From Acidobacteriota bacterium (GTDB lineage: Bacteria > Acidobacteriota > Blastocatellia > UBA7656), in NCBI GenBank assembly GCA_038040445.1, contig JBBPIG010000012.1, forward strand, positions 117,901 to 181,900: DNA of 64,000 nucleotides, read 5' to 3'. Within the stretch, counting starts at the first letter, position 1. Every line of letters begins with the position of its first letter. The notes below the pieces were generated by a model. It worked only from the letters and a program-made list of their open reading frames with translations, was not told the DNA's origin and searched no databases. Of this stretch, positions 1-8,912 are shown in pieces. A program made the position numbers and the translations under genes.

Positions 1-74
1 TCTGAGCCGCTATCCGCGCTCACCGCCTTGACAGTTTCTTGCTCGAACCTCCGCTCGCGAGAATCGAGGCTCAT

Positions 75-2507
75 CTACTCGTGACGTAGCGCGACCATCG
101 GATCCACTCTCGTAGCTCGCCTCGCCGGAAGGTAGCACGCCACCAAAGCCACCACACCCAGCAGCAACGACGCGACGACAAACGTTATTGGATCAGTCGC
201 GCTCACGCCGAACAGCACCGTTTTCATCAATCGCGTCAAGACCAACGCCGCCGATAAGCCGATCGCCACGCCGATCAACGTCAGCCTCATTCCTTGTCCA
301 AGCACCAGCTTCAATACATCGGCTTTTTGCGCGCCCAACGCCATGCGAACGCCGATCTCGTGTGTGCGCGTCGACACCGCATAAGAGATCACGCCGTAGA
401 TCCCGATCGCTGCAAGCACCAAGGCCAGCAACCCGAAGCCGCCCAGGACCGATCCCACGATGCGCGCCGGAAGCAACGGCAGATTCATCTTTTCGACCAG
501 CGTGGCGCTGGACATCGGAATGTGCGAATCCAATTCAAGGACTTCACGCCGAACTGCGGCGATCAATCTTTGCGAATCGCCGTCGGTGCGAATTATCACG
601 CTCGTCGATCCAACGTCCGACTGCCACAGCGGGCGGGCGACGAATGGCTTCGGGTCTTCGCCCAACCCTGCGTACTTGCCGTCCTGGACAACCCCGATGA
701 TCTGAGTCTTCGTCCCTTCGGGACTGCCCAGACTGAAGCGCTTGCCGATCGGGTCTTCTCCGGAGAAAAAGCGGCGCGCAAAGGTTTCGTTGACGATCGC
801 CACCGGGGGCGACTTCTCATCGTCCTGCTCGGTGAAGTCGCGGCCTTGCAGGAGACGCGTGCTCATAGCTTCGAAATATCCGGGCGTTACGCGATTGCGC
901 ATCGCAGTCGGCGTGTTCGCGGCGCGTTGAACGGCCTGGCCCTCGATGAAAACAGCGGCGCGCGAGAAGTGGAGATCGACGGGGACCAGATCGGCGATAC
1001 CGGCGGACCGCGCTTCGGGCAAAGCGCGCACCCGTTCGAGCAATCGCTTTTGAAACTCCTTGCCCTGCGCGCTTTCATAACCCTGCAATCGCAGATGGAA
1101 CGACACTTCAACGGCGTTATTCGGATCGAAGCCGAGGTTGATTGTTTGCGCCTGCTCGAGCGCGCGCATCATCAAGCCTCCGCCCACCAGCAGCACCAAA
1201 GACAACGCCATCTGAGAAACAATCAGACTGCTCTTCCACCACGAGCGGCGATGACTTCCGAATGAGGCTTCATCCTTCAACGCGTGCATCAGATCAGTCT
1301 TGGTCGCTTGAAGCGCCGGCAATAATCCGAACAGCACGCCGGTCGCAAGCGAGAGCAGAAGGGTAAAGATGAACACGCGATAGTCGATGTGCAGATCAAT
1401 CGCCACCGGAACGTTGACCGGCAGTCTGAAAGCCATCAGCAGATTGACCAGCCAGAAGGCCGGCAGCAGTCCCAACGCGCCGCCAGCCAAAGCCAGCAGC
1501 AAGCTCTCAGTCAGCAGTTGCCGCACGAGCCGGAAGCGGCTCGCTCCCAACGCCAGGCGCACGGCGATTTCCCGGCGGCGTTCGGCCGCGCGCGCCAACA
1601 ACAGATTGGCGAGATTGATGCAGGCCAGCAGCAGAACCATCCCAACTACCGCCATCAATAATCCTACAAACCCCAATACCGGGCCGCGCATTGTAAGCCC
1701 GATAAAACCCGGAGATGACAGCACGACTCGCTTGCGTTCATTGATTTCCGGATACTCGCGTTCGAGCTGCGCGGCAATTGCGTTGATCGCCGTTTGCGCC
1801 TGGGTCATCGAGACGCCGGGTTTGAGCCGGCCTTGCACAAAGATGTTTTCGACATTTCTTTTGTCCAGCCACTGGGCGCCGCTTTCGATTTGCGCCTGCA
1901 TCGCCATCGGGAAGAACAACTCCGGCGCTGAGACGACTTCAGTCCCGTAAAACCCCTTGGGCGCAACGCCGATGATCATGTAGCTGCGGCCATTCACGAT
2001 CACGTCTTTGCCGATGATGTTTTGATCGCCGCCGAAACGCTGCCACCAGCATTTGTAGCTCATCACTGCCACCGGATGTGCGCCCGCCGTTCGGTCATCA
2101 TCGGATGAAATCACCCTGCCCAACGCCGCTTCGACGCCCAACACTTCGAAATAATTACCGGTGACCTGGTAGCCCCACACTCGTTCATTGATGCCGTCGT
2201 GGCTGAGGCTCAACGGCGCGTAGCGGTAACCAATGAGACCGGAAAACACATCGTTTCGATCGCGAAAGTCTTTGTAGTTTGGATAAGAAAAAGAGGCGAA
2301 CGCGAACGCGTGGTTCTCCTCGGTGTTGTTGAGTGAGACTAGTTGCCGCGGCTCATCTATTGGAAGCGGACGCAGCAGAACGGTATTAATCAGGCTGAAG
2401 ATCGCTGTGTTAGCTCCAGTGCCGAGCGCCAAAGAGACCACGGCAACTAGAGTAAAGCCTTTGTGCTTGAACAACATTCGCACGCCGTAACGTAAGTCTT
2501 GAATCAT
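75..2507 (-). CDS. ADOP-family ABC permease (copy 1, no prefix)
   Basis: FtsX/MacB-type inner-membrane permease of the ADOP family. It is built from two copies of a module: one TM helix, a periplasmic MacB-like core, then three TM helices. Seen: TM1 at about 18-42 with GANTAIFS, a periplasmic core to about 245, helices near 280-305, 330-355 and 375-400, a second module from about 430, and the end [16 protein letters not shown]. There is no nucleotide-binding domain, and none is encoded in the window, so energy source and substrate are unknown. Start ATG 2507 follows GGGAGG. The upstream codons still read WEDE in frame after a TGA, a relic of a lost prefix domain. Closest relative here is copy 2: both share FSYPNY.DFRD and GNYF.VLG segments. 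The permease call is firm; the transported molecule is not known. Confidence 0.93.
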   Translation of the reverse strand: MIQDLRYGVRMLFKHKGFTLVAVVSLALGTGANTAIFSLINTVLLRPLPIDEPRQLVSLNNTEENHAFAFASFSYPNYKDFRDRNDVFSGLIGYRYAPLSLSHDGINERVWGYQVTGNYFEVLGVEAALGRVISSDDDRTAGAHPVAVMSYKCWWQRFGGDQNIIGKDVIVNGRSYMIIGVAPKGFYGTEVVSAPELFFPMAMQAQIESGAQWLDKRNVENIFVQGRLKPGVSMTQAQTAINAIAAQLEREYPEINERKRVVLSSPGFIGLTMRGPVLGFVGLLMAVVGMVLLLACINLANLLLARAAERRREIAVRLALGASRFRLVRQLLTESLLLALAGGALGLLPAFWLVNLLMAFRLPVNVPVAIDLHIDYRVFIFTLLLSLATGVLFGLLPALQATKTDLMHALKDEASFGSHRRSWWKSSLIVSQMALSLVLLVGGGLMMRALEQAQTINLGFDPNNAVEVSFHLRLQGYESAQGKEFQKRLLERVRALPEARSAGIADLVPVDLHFSRAAVFIEGQAVQRAANTPTAMRNRVTPGYFEAMSTRLLQGRDFTEQDDEKSPPVAIVNETFARRFFSGEDPIGKRFSLGSPEGTKTQIIGVVQDGKYAGLGEDPKPFVARPLWQSDVGSTSVIIRTDGDSQRLIAAVRREVLELDSHIPMSSATLVEKMNLPLLPARIVGSVLGGFGLLALVLAAIGIYGVISYAVSTRTHEIGVRMALGAQKADVLKLVLGQGMRLTLIGVAIGLSAALVLTRLMKTVLFGVSATDPITFVVASLLLGVVALVACYLPARRATRVDPMVALRHE

Positions 2508-2526
2508 TTCATCCTCCCATCAAGGA

Positions 2527-2725
2527 GTTCAGGGTTTCTGGTTTCGGGTTTCGGGTTTCTGGTTTCTGGTTCAGGGTTCAGGGTTCAGGGTTCAGTGCCC
2601 AATGACGTGCGGCGTGACCTGGGCTTGGAGTTCGAAAACCACAAACCAAAAGAACAAACCAGAAACCCTGAACGCTGAACCCTGAACCCTGAACCCCGAA
2701 CCCTGAACTCTGAACCAGAAACCCC
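2527..2725. repeat. Inverted pair of heptanucleotide tandem repeats
   Basis: Left arm (about 2527-2595) is a run of 7-nt units such as TTTCGGG, TTTCTGG and TTCAGGG. Right arm (about 2655-2725) carries the complement, CCCTGAA and CCAGAAA units. The arms could pair into a long hairpin around a loop of about 60 nt. It fills the whole spacer between two ADOP genes. It resembles the short tandemly repeated repetitive (STRR) heptamers known from filamentous cyanobacteria; the function here is unknown. Confidence 0.85.
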
Positions 2726-2730
2726 GATTC

Positions 2731-5211
2731 TCATTCGTGCCGCAGTGCCATCATCGGATCAACTTTCGTCGCACTCCGCGCTGGGAGATAGCAAGCGGCG
2801 AGGACCGCCATCGTCAGCAATAGGGAGACCACCACAAATGTTAATGCATCGGTTGCGCTCACGCCGTAAAGCACACTCGACATCAGACGAGTCAGGGCCA
2901 GAGCCGCGGCAAAGCCGATGGCCAGTCCGATCGCAGCCAACGCCATGCCTTGTCGCACTATCATTGTAAGCACATCACCCGCCCGCGCGCCGAGCGCGAT
3001 TCGAATGCCGATCTCACGGGTGCGCAGGCTGACCGCGTAGGCCATCACACCATAAATGCCGATAGCTGCCAGCATCAGCGCGAGCAGCCCGAAGCTGCCC
3101 GCGCTGGCAGCGCCAACGCGCAGCGGAAACAGCGACAGCCGCATGTGTTCGGTCAAGGTCTTGACATCGAAGACGGGAAGGCTCGCATCCAGTTGCTGAA
3201 CTTCGCGGCGCACAGCGGCGATGATCGCGCTGGCGCCGGCCGCGGTGCGAACGATGAGTGTCCCATCATTGTTGGCGCCCCCAACGTAGTTTTGGAGCAG
3301 CGGGCGGTACACGAATGCTCTCGGCTCTTCACTCAGGCTGAAATACTTCCCGTCCTTAGCGACACCGATGACTTCGATGAGCGGCCCCTCGCTCCCGCCG
3401 GTGCTCAATCGCTTCCCGACGGCGTTTTGACCCGGCCAGAAGCGCCGCGCGAAGGTCTCGTTGATGATCGCAACAGGCGGCGCATCTTTTTTGTCTTGCT
3501 CCGTGAAATCGCGCCCTGCGATGAGTGGAATACCCATCGTCGAGAAGTAATTCAAGGCGACGCTGCCTTGCATCGCTTCGGAAACGCCGGCGCCGCGCGC
3601 TGACGCCGGAGCTTCTATATAAATCGGGACGCCCACGTAGTGAAGGCTGAGCGGCAGAAAGCTGGTGACCGACGCCGACAATACTCCGGGCAGTGACTCG
3701 GCGCGCGCGATGAGCTGCCGGTAGAACTCCTGTCCTCTTGCTTCGTCGTAGCCTTGAAGCGACAGGTTAACGGACATCACCACGCGGTTCTCGGTCTCAA
3801 ATCCCGGCCCGAGCACTTGTACGCGTTGCAAGCTGCGAACCATCAGACCGGCGGCAACAAGCAGCACGAATGATAAAGCGACCTGCGCGACAATCAGGCC
3901 GTTGCGCAACCCGGAGCGGCGATAGCCGGAAATTGAGGCATCGTCTTTGAGCGCCGGTACCAGATCGGTTTTGGTCGCTTGCAACGCGGGGATCAGCCCG
4001 CACAGCACTCCGCTCACCAGCGACAGCAGCAGTGTGAAGCTCAGCACGCGCACATCCATCTGCAAATCAATGGTGACCGCGAAGTCCAAAGATGGTTTCC
4101 AGGCCACTATCAATTCCAATATCCAAAAGGCGAGCAGCAACCCCAGGCCGCCGCCCGCTGCCGCCAGCAGCACGCTCTCGGTCAGCAACTGACGCACAAG
4201 CCGCCAACGGCTGGCGCCGAGCGCCAGACGAATTGCAATCTCCCGGCGTCGCTCAGTCGCACGCGCCAGTAGCAAGCCCGCCAGATTGGCGCAAGCAATC
4301 AGCAGAACCAGCCCGACCGTCACCATCAACATCCCGGCAAAACCGATCGCTAGAGTGCGAGCGGCCGGAATCACCAGACCCGGAGGAGTGAGCTGGATGG
4401 TCATCCCTTCATTCGTCTGCGGATGCTCTCGTGCCAGCTCGGTGGCAAGTGCGTTGAGCGCCGTCTGAGCCTGAGCCACGCTCACGCCAGGCTTCAATCG
4501 GCCGACGGTGAACCATTGAACACTCTCGCGCTGTTCCAAGCCGCCCGCTCCTGGGTCGATCCACGACTGCATCATACTCGGCACCCAGATCTCCGGCGTG
4601 AAGATGAGTTCGGTGCCGGTGAAACCTTCAGGCGCAATCCCGATGACGGTGAATTGGCGCCCATTCAAGGTGATCGTTTGGCCCACGATGGAGGGATCCG
4701 CGGCGAAGCGCCGCTCAAAGCAGCGGTGGCTCAGCACTACCACAGGATGCGCGCCGGGCGTGCGATCCTCTTCCGTAGAAAAAGTGCGGCCCAGGACGGC
4801 TTTGATACCGAGTACATCGAAGTAATTGCCCGAGACGAGGTAGCCCCAGATTCGTTCGTTGCTGCGCTCATCGTTGCGTTCTTTGTCTGCGATGCCGCTG
4901 AAGCTCATCGGAGCAAACCGGTGCGCGGCCAGCCCCGACAGAGATTCGTTATTGTCGCGGAAGTCTCTGTAATTGGGATAGGAGAAGAGCCCAAGGCCGG
5001 CGCCCTGTCTGTTCACCGACGAGACGCAGACTACCTGCGCCGGATCGGCCACCGGCAGCGGACGTAACAGAATGGAGTTGACGAGGCTGAAAATGGCTGT
5101 GTTGGCGCCGATGCCTAGTGCCAGCGTCGCCACGGCCACGAAAGTAAAGCCGGGGTGCTTCACCAACATTCGAACGCCGTAACGCAGGTCTTGAATCATC
5201 TCATCCGCCAT
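2731..5211 (-). CDS. ADOP-family ABC permease (copy 2, prefix lost)
   Basis: Two-module MacB/FtsX-like permease of 826 residues. TM1 is near residues 22-46, with a MacB-like periplasmic core up to about 255. A three-helix block spans about 290-420, and a second core and helix block reach the C-terminus. It ends ARSATKVDPMMALRHE, with Ser where most copies have Arg. The start is either ATG 5211 (MADEM) or ATG 5199 (MIQDLRYG); the second has GGCGGAT upstream. Upstream sequence 5216-5400 is a broken copy of the prefix domain still intact in copies 3-8, so this gene descends from a longer form. It lies outside the PadR operon, separated from it by a plus-strand gene. Substrate unknown. Confidence 0.92.
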   Translation of the reverse strand: MADEMIQDLRYGVRMLVKHPGFTFVAVATLALGIGANTAIFSLVNSILLRPLPVADPAQVVCVSSVNRQGAGLGLFSYPNYRDFRDNNESLSGLAAHRFAPMSFSGIADKERNDERSNERIWGYLVSGNYFDVLGIKAVLGRTFSTEEDRTPGAHPVVVLSHRCFERRFAADPSIVGQTITLNGRQFTVIGIAPEGFTGTELIFTPEIWVPSMMQSWIDPGAGGLEQRESVQWFTVGRLKPGVSVAQAQTALNALATELAREHPQTNEGMTIQLTPPGLVIPAARTLAIGFAGMLMVTVGLVLLIACANLAGLLLARATERRREIAIRLALGASRWRLVRQLLTESVLLAAAGGGLGLLLAFWILELIVAWKPSLDFAVTIDLQMDVRVLSFTLLLSLVSGVLCGLIPALQATKTDLVPALKDDASISGYRRSGLRNGLIVAQVALSFVLLVAAGLMVRSLQRVQVLGPGFETENRVVMSVNLSLQGYDEARGQEFYRQLIARAESLPGVLSASVTSFLPLSLHYVGVPIYIEAPASARGAGVSEAMQGSVALNYFSTMGIPLIAGRDFTEQDKKDAPPVAIINETFARRFWPGQNAVGKRLSTGGSEGPLIEVIGVAKDGKYFSLSEEPRAFVYRPLLQNYVGGANNDGTLIVRTAAGASAIIAAVRREVQQLDASLPVFDVKTLTEHMRLSLFPLRVGAASAGSFGLLALMLAAIGIYGVMAYAVSLRTREIGIRIALGARAGDVLTMIVRQGMALAAIGLAIGFAAALALTRLMSSVLYGVSATDALTFVVVSLLLTMAVLAACYLPARSATKVDPMMALRHE

Positions 5212-5215
5212 CTCA

Positions 5216-5400
5216 GTGGTTGCAGCCAGAGCGCATCCCAGAACGCGCGGAGACTGCGCCAGAGCTAACCGGATACTTAGAGTTCAGAGTCCAAGCTTTA
5301 GCTTGGCGGCCTCTCACAGCAACCTAAAGGTTGTACTCTGAACTTAGTTTGTTTTCCAGTTGAGCTTCGTCCAATCGAGTAGGAATCAGCCATCAGCTTC
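5216..5400 (-). pseudogene. Relic of ADOP N-terminal prefix domain
   Basis: Reading the minus strand, 5216-5265 still encodes RSLRAFWDALWLQP, matching [14 protein letters not shown] in intact copies. Bases around 5350-5376 encode DWTKLNWKT, matching DWDKLNWKT. The two pieces are separated by an inserted palindromic element (5278-5347). The downstream piece is out of frame with the permease that follows. This shows how a prefix-bearing ADOP becomes a prefix-less one. Confidence 0.75.
5278..5347. repeat. Small palindromic element inserted in prefix relic
   Basis: Inverted arms AGTTCAGAGT (5281-5290) and ACTCTGAACT (5335-5344) enclose two smaller palindromes, CCAAGCTTTAGCTTGG and CAACCTAAAGGTTG. 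Compared with intact prefix sequences in copies 4-8, the element replaces about 11 nt of coding sequence. A similar unit (TTCAGGCTTTAGCCTGG) is present near 63969 at the window end, so it is probably dispersed in the genome. Confidence 0.7.
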
Positions 5401-5577
5401 AATCGTGCCGCCAGCTTTCAACAGCGCGGGAATCAGTGAGACTGCGAATGTGTTTCATCAGGTGATTGCGGACGAGGTTTTCGAACTGAGCTTCAGAATC
5501 GGGTCAATCAGCCCCTGACGGGCAACTATCCGGCAACTATTTTGACGCTCCCGTGAAGAGCCGCTAGAATCGCGAGT

Positions 5578-6024
5578 ATGAAACGCAGAGCACCCAGTGC
5601 ACGAAAAGCCGCGACCAGAGCCGTGAAGATCCAATTGTCCCAGCGACTCTACCAACGAGTCGAACAGACCGCACACCAGACCGGTTGTGGCGTTTCGGAA
5701 TTGATCGTCTCGACGCTGGAAACCAGACTGCCGCCGTTGCCTGACCGCCTGCCGCCGGAACTCGCCGCTGATCTCGCGCGCTGGTCTTTGCTCGACGACG
5801 AAGCGCTGCTGGCCATCGCGAATGCCTTTCTTCCCGCGAAGCAGCAACGGCGCTATTCGACGCTCCTGCGCCAGGCAAATGCCGGTCGCCTCAACGCCCG
5901 CGAGCAGGCTGAATGGGATGCCCTGCAGCAGGAATACCTGCGCTTTTCACAGAACAAAGCCAAAGCCCAATTCCTGCTCGCCCAAAGAAAGAGAGGGACC
6001 CATGTTGAGGGAGTCCCTGCGTGA
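5578..6024 (+). CDS. Conserved hypothetical protein, partner of an HNH-like remnant
   Basis: 148-residue soluble protein, Arg/Lys-rich at the N-terminus. Residues 14-50 could be a ribbon-helix-helix-like segment (VKIQLSQRLYQRVEQTA...). It is followed by a helical region LPPELAADLARWSLLDDEAL and a charged C-terminus with QANAGRLNAREQAEWDALQ. Similar proteins with the LDDExL and LxxREQxExDxL pattern are often encoded just before small HNH-type nucleases. Here the next frame starts by a GTGA overlap but is truncated. No strong Shine-Dalgarno is seen before ATG 5578. Function unknown; a regulatory or antitoxin-like role is only a guess. It is the only plus-strand gene inside the first ADOP block. 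Confidence 0.7.
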   Translation: MKRRAPSARKAATRAVKIQLSQRLYQRVEQTAHQTGCGVSELIVSTLETRLPPLPDRLPPELAADLARWSLLDDEALLAIANAFLPAKQQRRYSTLLRQANAGRLNAREQAEWDALQQEYLRFSQNKAKAQFLLAQRKRGTHVEGVPA

Positions 6025-6104
6025 GTTCGATCCCGCCACTTTTACGGCGGCGTTTGCGCGCGGAAGCGATCGAACTGTACTGCGAAATGAAACCACGTGT
6101 CTGA
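6021..6104 (+). pseudogene. Remnant of small HNH-nuclease-like gene
   Basis: A GTG start overlaps the stop of the preceding gene (GTGA). The frame encodes SSIPPLLRRRLRAEAIELYC and stops at 6102-6104. The pattern IPxxLRRxVxxRAxxxCEYC is the usual beginning of small HNH nucleases that follow this type of upstream gene. Only one Cys and none of the HNH core remain. Assignment rests on one short stretch plus gene order, so it is tentative. Confidence 0.35.
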
Positions 6105-6154
6105 GTGGAATCGGCCATCGGTTTCATTTGATTGCAGCGCCAGCGTCGAGCCAT

Positions 6155-6189
6155 CAACTCCGAACCCGGAACTCTGAACTCGGAACCCC
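6155..6189. repeat. Short heptamer repeat tract
   Basis: About five units of a 7-nt repeat (GAACTCC, GAACCCG, GAACTCT, GAACTCG, GAACCCC) directly after the stop of ADOP copy 3. It is a single arm with no obvious inverted partner nearby. Confidence 0.6.
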
Positions 6190-6193
6190 AAAA

Positions 6194-8899
6194 TTATTCG
6201 TGCCGCAACGCAACCAGCGGATCGACTTTGGTGGCCCGCCGCGCCGGCAGGTAGCAGGCCAACAGCGCGACGCCGGTCAGCAAAAGAACAATCGCCCCCA
6301 GGGTAAGCGGATCGGTCGTGCTGACGCCGAACAGCAAGCTCTTTAGCGTCCGCGTCAATGCCAACGACGCCACCACCCCAATTGCCGAACCAATCATCGC
6401 CAACTTCATTCCTTGCCCAACCACCATTTTCAAGACCTCGCCCGTCGGCGCACCCAACGCCAGCCGGATGCCGATCTCATGGGTGCGTTGTGCGGCCGCA
6501 TATGACACCACGCCATAAATGCCTACGGCAGCCAGGATCAGCGCCAGTGCGGCAAACAAGCCGAGCAGCATCAGATTCAACCGCTCAGGCGCGATGGAGT
6601 CGGCGCGAATCTGTTCCAATGTGCGCAGGTTGTAAATCGGCTGGCTTGAATCGAGGGCCTGTACTTGCTGCCGGGCAGCGGCGATCATCTGCGCCGGCTC
6701 GAGCTGTGACTTGATGACCACCGCCATGTTGGAGAACGGAAACTGCAAATAGGAGAAGTAGCCCTGGACTCGATTCGATTCAGCGCTCAGCTTATCCATC
6801 TTCACGTGGCCGACGACACCGACGACCGACAGCAATGGGGAGCCAGGATCTACACTTCCGAACCGGATGCGCTTGCCAACCGCGTCTTCATTCGGCCAGT
6901 AGCGCCGCGCGAACTCTTCGTCAATGACGATTGCGTTCAACCCGACCACCCCCTGCGCCCCTTCATTGAGCCCGCTCAGGTCGCGGCCCGCGAGGTGCTG
7001 CCGGTTGTCCTGCCCGGTGAAGTAGCGACCGGCGCGCAATGGAATTCCCATCGTGCGGAAGTAATCGGGGCTAACCAAACAGGCTTCCAGCAACGGTAGT
7101 TCGCTCGGCGGGGAAATCGGCCGGCCTTCGACGACAAACGAATTCCGCCAACTACTGCTGCCGAATGGCAACCCCGAAGCGAGGCCGACCGATTGCGCGC
7201 CGGGCAGCGCGCTCAGGTTCTCGGTCAAATTGCTAAAGAAGTCGATTCGCTGTTCGAGCTTTGCATATTTTCTCTGCGGCAGCGAAAGACTGAACGACAG
7301 CAGATGATCGTAGTCGAAGCCCGGATCGACTTTGTTGAGTTGGTAGAAGCTGCGCAGCAGCAGCCCCGCTCCCACAAGCAGCACAAGCGCCATTGCCATC
7401 TCAGCGACGATCAAAACGCTGCGCACCCTTTGCTTCCCGGCGCTCAGGCTGCGCCCTGCCTCCTTGAGGGTCCGCTGAAGCGACGCTTTGCCGGTTTGCC
7501 AGGCCGGAGCCAGACCAAACAAGACGCCGGTCAGAAGTGACGCCGCCACGGCGAACACGAGCACGCGGCCATCGAGACCGATTTCGCTTGCGCGCGGAAG
7601 GACAATGCCACCGCCTGCGACGAGCAGCTTCACGCTCCACTGTGCAAGCAACAATCCGGCGCCGCCGCCGAGCAGAGCAAGCATCACGCTCTCAGTGAGC
7701 AATTGCCGGGCAAGCCTCGCGCGGCTTGCGCCCAACGCCGCGCGAATCGCCATTTCGCGTTTTCTCGCCGCGGCTCGTACGAGCAGCAGGCTTGCGACAT
7801 TCGCGCAGGCTATCGCGAGCACCAAGCTCGCCGCGCCGAGCAACACCCACAACGCCCAGCCTACATCGCCAACGATGTTTTCCAGCAGCGGCGTGAGCAT
7901 CACGCGATGGTCGCGATTGGTGTCGGGGTATTGTTGTTCCAAACCGAGGGCGATGGCCTCGGTGTCGGCTCGCGCCTGTGAGATCGTCACGCCCGGCTTG
8001 AGTCGCGCGACGCCATACAAACCCGGATGATTGGCGCGGTGTTGCCAATCACGGCTCAATTGTCCGGCAGGAACCCACAACTCGACGCGGGCCGGAAATT
8101 GAAACCCTGGGGGCATCACCCCAATCACCGTATAGCTTCGATCATTGAGCGTGATCGCCCGATCGAGGATGTTTGGATCGGTACCGAACCGTCGTTGCCA
8201 CAAACCGTGACTCAGCACGACCACCGGCGCGCCGCTCTTCTGGTCTTCATCGTTGTTGAAGACGCGCCCCAACGCGGCGTTCACTCCCAAGGCCGCAAAC
8301 ATATCAGCCGAAACCTGCCCGGTCAGCAGCCGTTCCGGCTCTCCGTCGCCGGTCAGGTTGTAGCTGTCGCGGTTGTAGACGCCAATGTGCTCAAAGACGT
8401 GATTCTGCGCGCGCCAGTCGAGGTAGTTCGGCCAGGCGACGAAGACTTTCTCCGCCTGCGGGGTGCGCTCATTGACAAACACCAGCCGTTCGGAATCGGG
8501 GTAAGGCAGCGGGCGCAGCAGCACCGCATCGACGATGCTGAAGATCGCGGTGTTCACTCCGATGCCCAGCGCGAGTGTGAGCACGGCAACGAACGTGAAG
8601 CCGGGGCTCTTCATCAACATTCGCAAGCCATAGCGCAGGTCTTGAATCATCTCATCCTCCCATCGATACGATTGCAGCCAGAGCGCATCCCGGAAGGCAC
8701 CCAGAGAGCGCCGGAGCAGATCGACCTTAGTGCGCCAGTCGAGGCGGTCCCAATCAGCCAGCAGCAACTCGCGGTATCGCAGCTCGGCTTCCCACTCCTG
8801 CCGCCAATCTACTCGCAATCGGCGCGGCACGATCAGGCCAATGAAGTTGATCAGCCACAGGTGCGCTTTTGAACAACATTGCTTGTTGCGCTCGGCCAT
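6194..8899 (-). CDS. ADOP permease with N-terminal prefix (copy 3)
   Basis: 901 residues and the last gene of the PadR-headed operon. Residues 1-85 form the prefix: a hydrophobic stretch (LWLINFIGLIVP), then [20 protein letters not shown], then [13 protein letters not shown], ending WEDEM. The two-module permease starts at about residue 85 (IQDLRYGLRML). The second periplasmic core carries an extra loop of about 20 residues (around RDLSGLNEGAQGVVGLN). It ends ARRATKVDPLVALRHE. ATG 8899 lies 13 nt after the stop of copy 4, so the two are co-transcribed. An internal GGGAGGATGAGATG at the prefix/permease junction could give a prefix-less isoform. The permease family is certain; the role of the prefix is unknown. 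Confidence 0.92.
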   Translation of the reverse strand: MAERNKQCCSKAHLWLINFIGLIVPRRLRVDWRQEWEAELRYRELLLADWDRLDWRTKVDLLRRSLGAFRDALWLQSYRWEDEMIQDLRYGLRMLMKSPGFTFVAVLTLALGIGVNTAIFSIVDAVLLRPLPYPDSERLVFVNERTPQAEKVFVAWPNYLDWRAQNHVFEHIGVYNRDSYNLTGDGEPERLLTGQVSADMFAALGVNAALGRVFNNDEDQKSGAPVVVLSHGLWQRRFGTDPNILDRAITLNDRSYTVIGVMPPGFQFPARVELWVPAGQLSRDWQHRANHPGLYGVARLKPGVTISQARADTEAIALGLEQQYPDTNRDHRVMLTPLLENIVGDVGWALWVLLGAASLVLAIACANVASLLLVRAAARKREMAIRAALGASRARLARQLLTESVMLALLGGGAGLLLAQWSVKLLVAGGGIVLPRASEIGLDGRVLVFAVAASLLTGVLFGLAPAWQTGKASLQRTLKEAGRSLSAGKQRVRSVLIVAEMAMALVLLVGAGLLLRSFYQLNKVDPGFDYDHLLSFSLSLPQRKYAKLEQRIDFFSNLTENLSALPGAQSVGLASGLPFGSSSWRNSFVVEGRPISPPSELPLLEACLVSPDYFRTMGIPLRAGRYFTGQDNRQHLAGRDLSGLNEGAQGVVGLNAIVIDEEFARRYWPNEDAVGKRIRFGSVDPGSPLLSVVGVVGHVKMDKLSAESNRVQGYFSYLQFPFSNMAVVIKSQLEPAQMIAAARQQVQALDSSQPIYNLRTLEQIRADSIAPERLNLMLLGLFAALALILAAVGIYGVVSYAAAQRTHEIGIRLALGAPTGEVLKMVVGQGMKLAMIGSAIGVVASLALTRTLKSLLFGVSTTDPLTLGAIVLLLTGVALLACYLPARRATKVDPLVALRHE

Positions 8900-8912
8900 C
8901 AGCTTTGTCCCA

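Noticed and set aside
294..1265. Plus-strand frame of 323 codons opposite ADOP copy 1
   Set aside because: It is the antisense of a highly conserved permease; composition is Arg/Gln/His-rich and shows no domain. The same kind of frame appears opposite every ADOP.
2527..2725. Telomere-like sequence
   Set aside because: TTCAGGG units resemble telomere repeats superficially, but they are internal, inverted and of variable unit.
8027..8872. 281-codon plus-strand frame
   Set aside because: Antisense to ADOP copy 3; no ribosome site, no recognisable motif.
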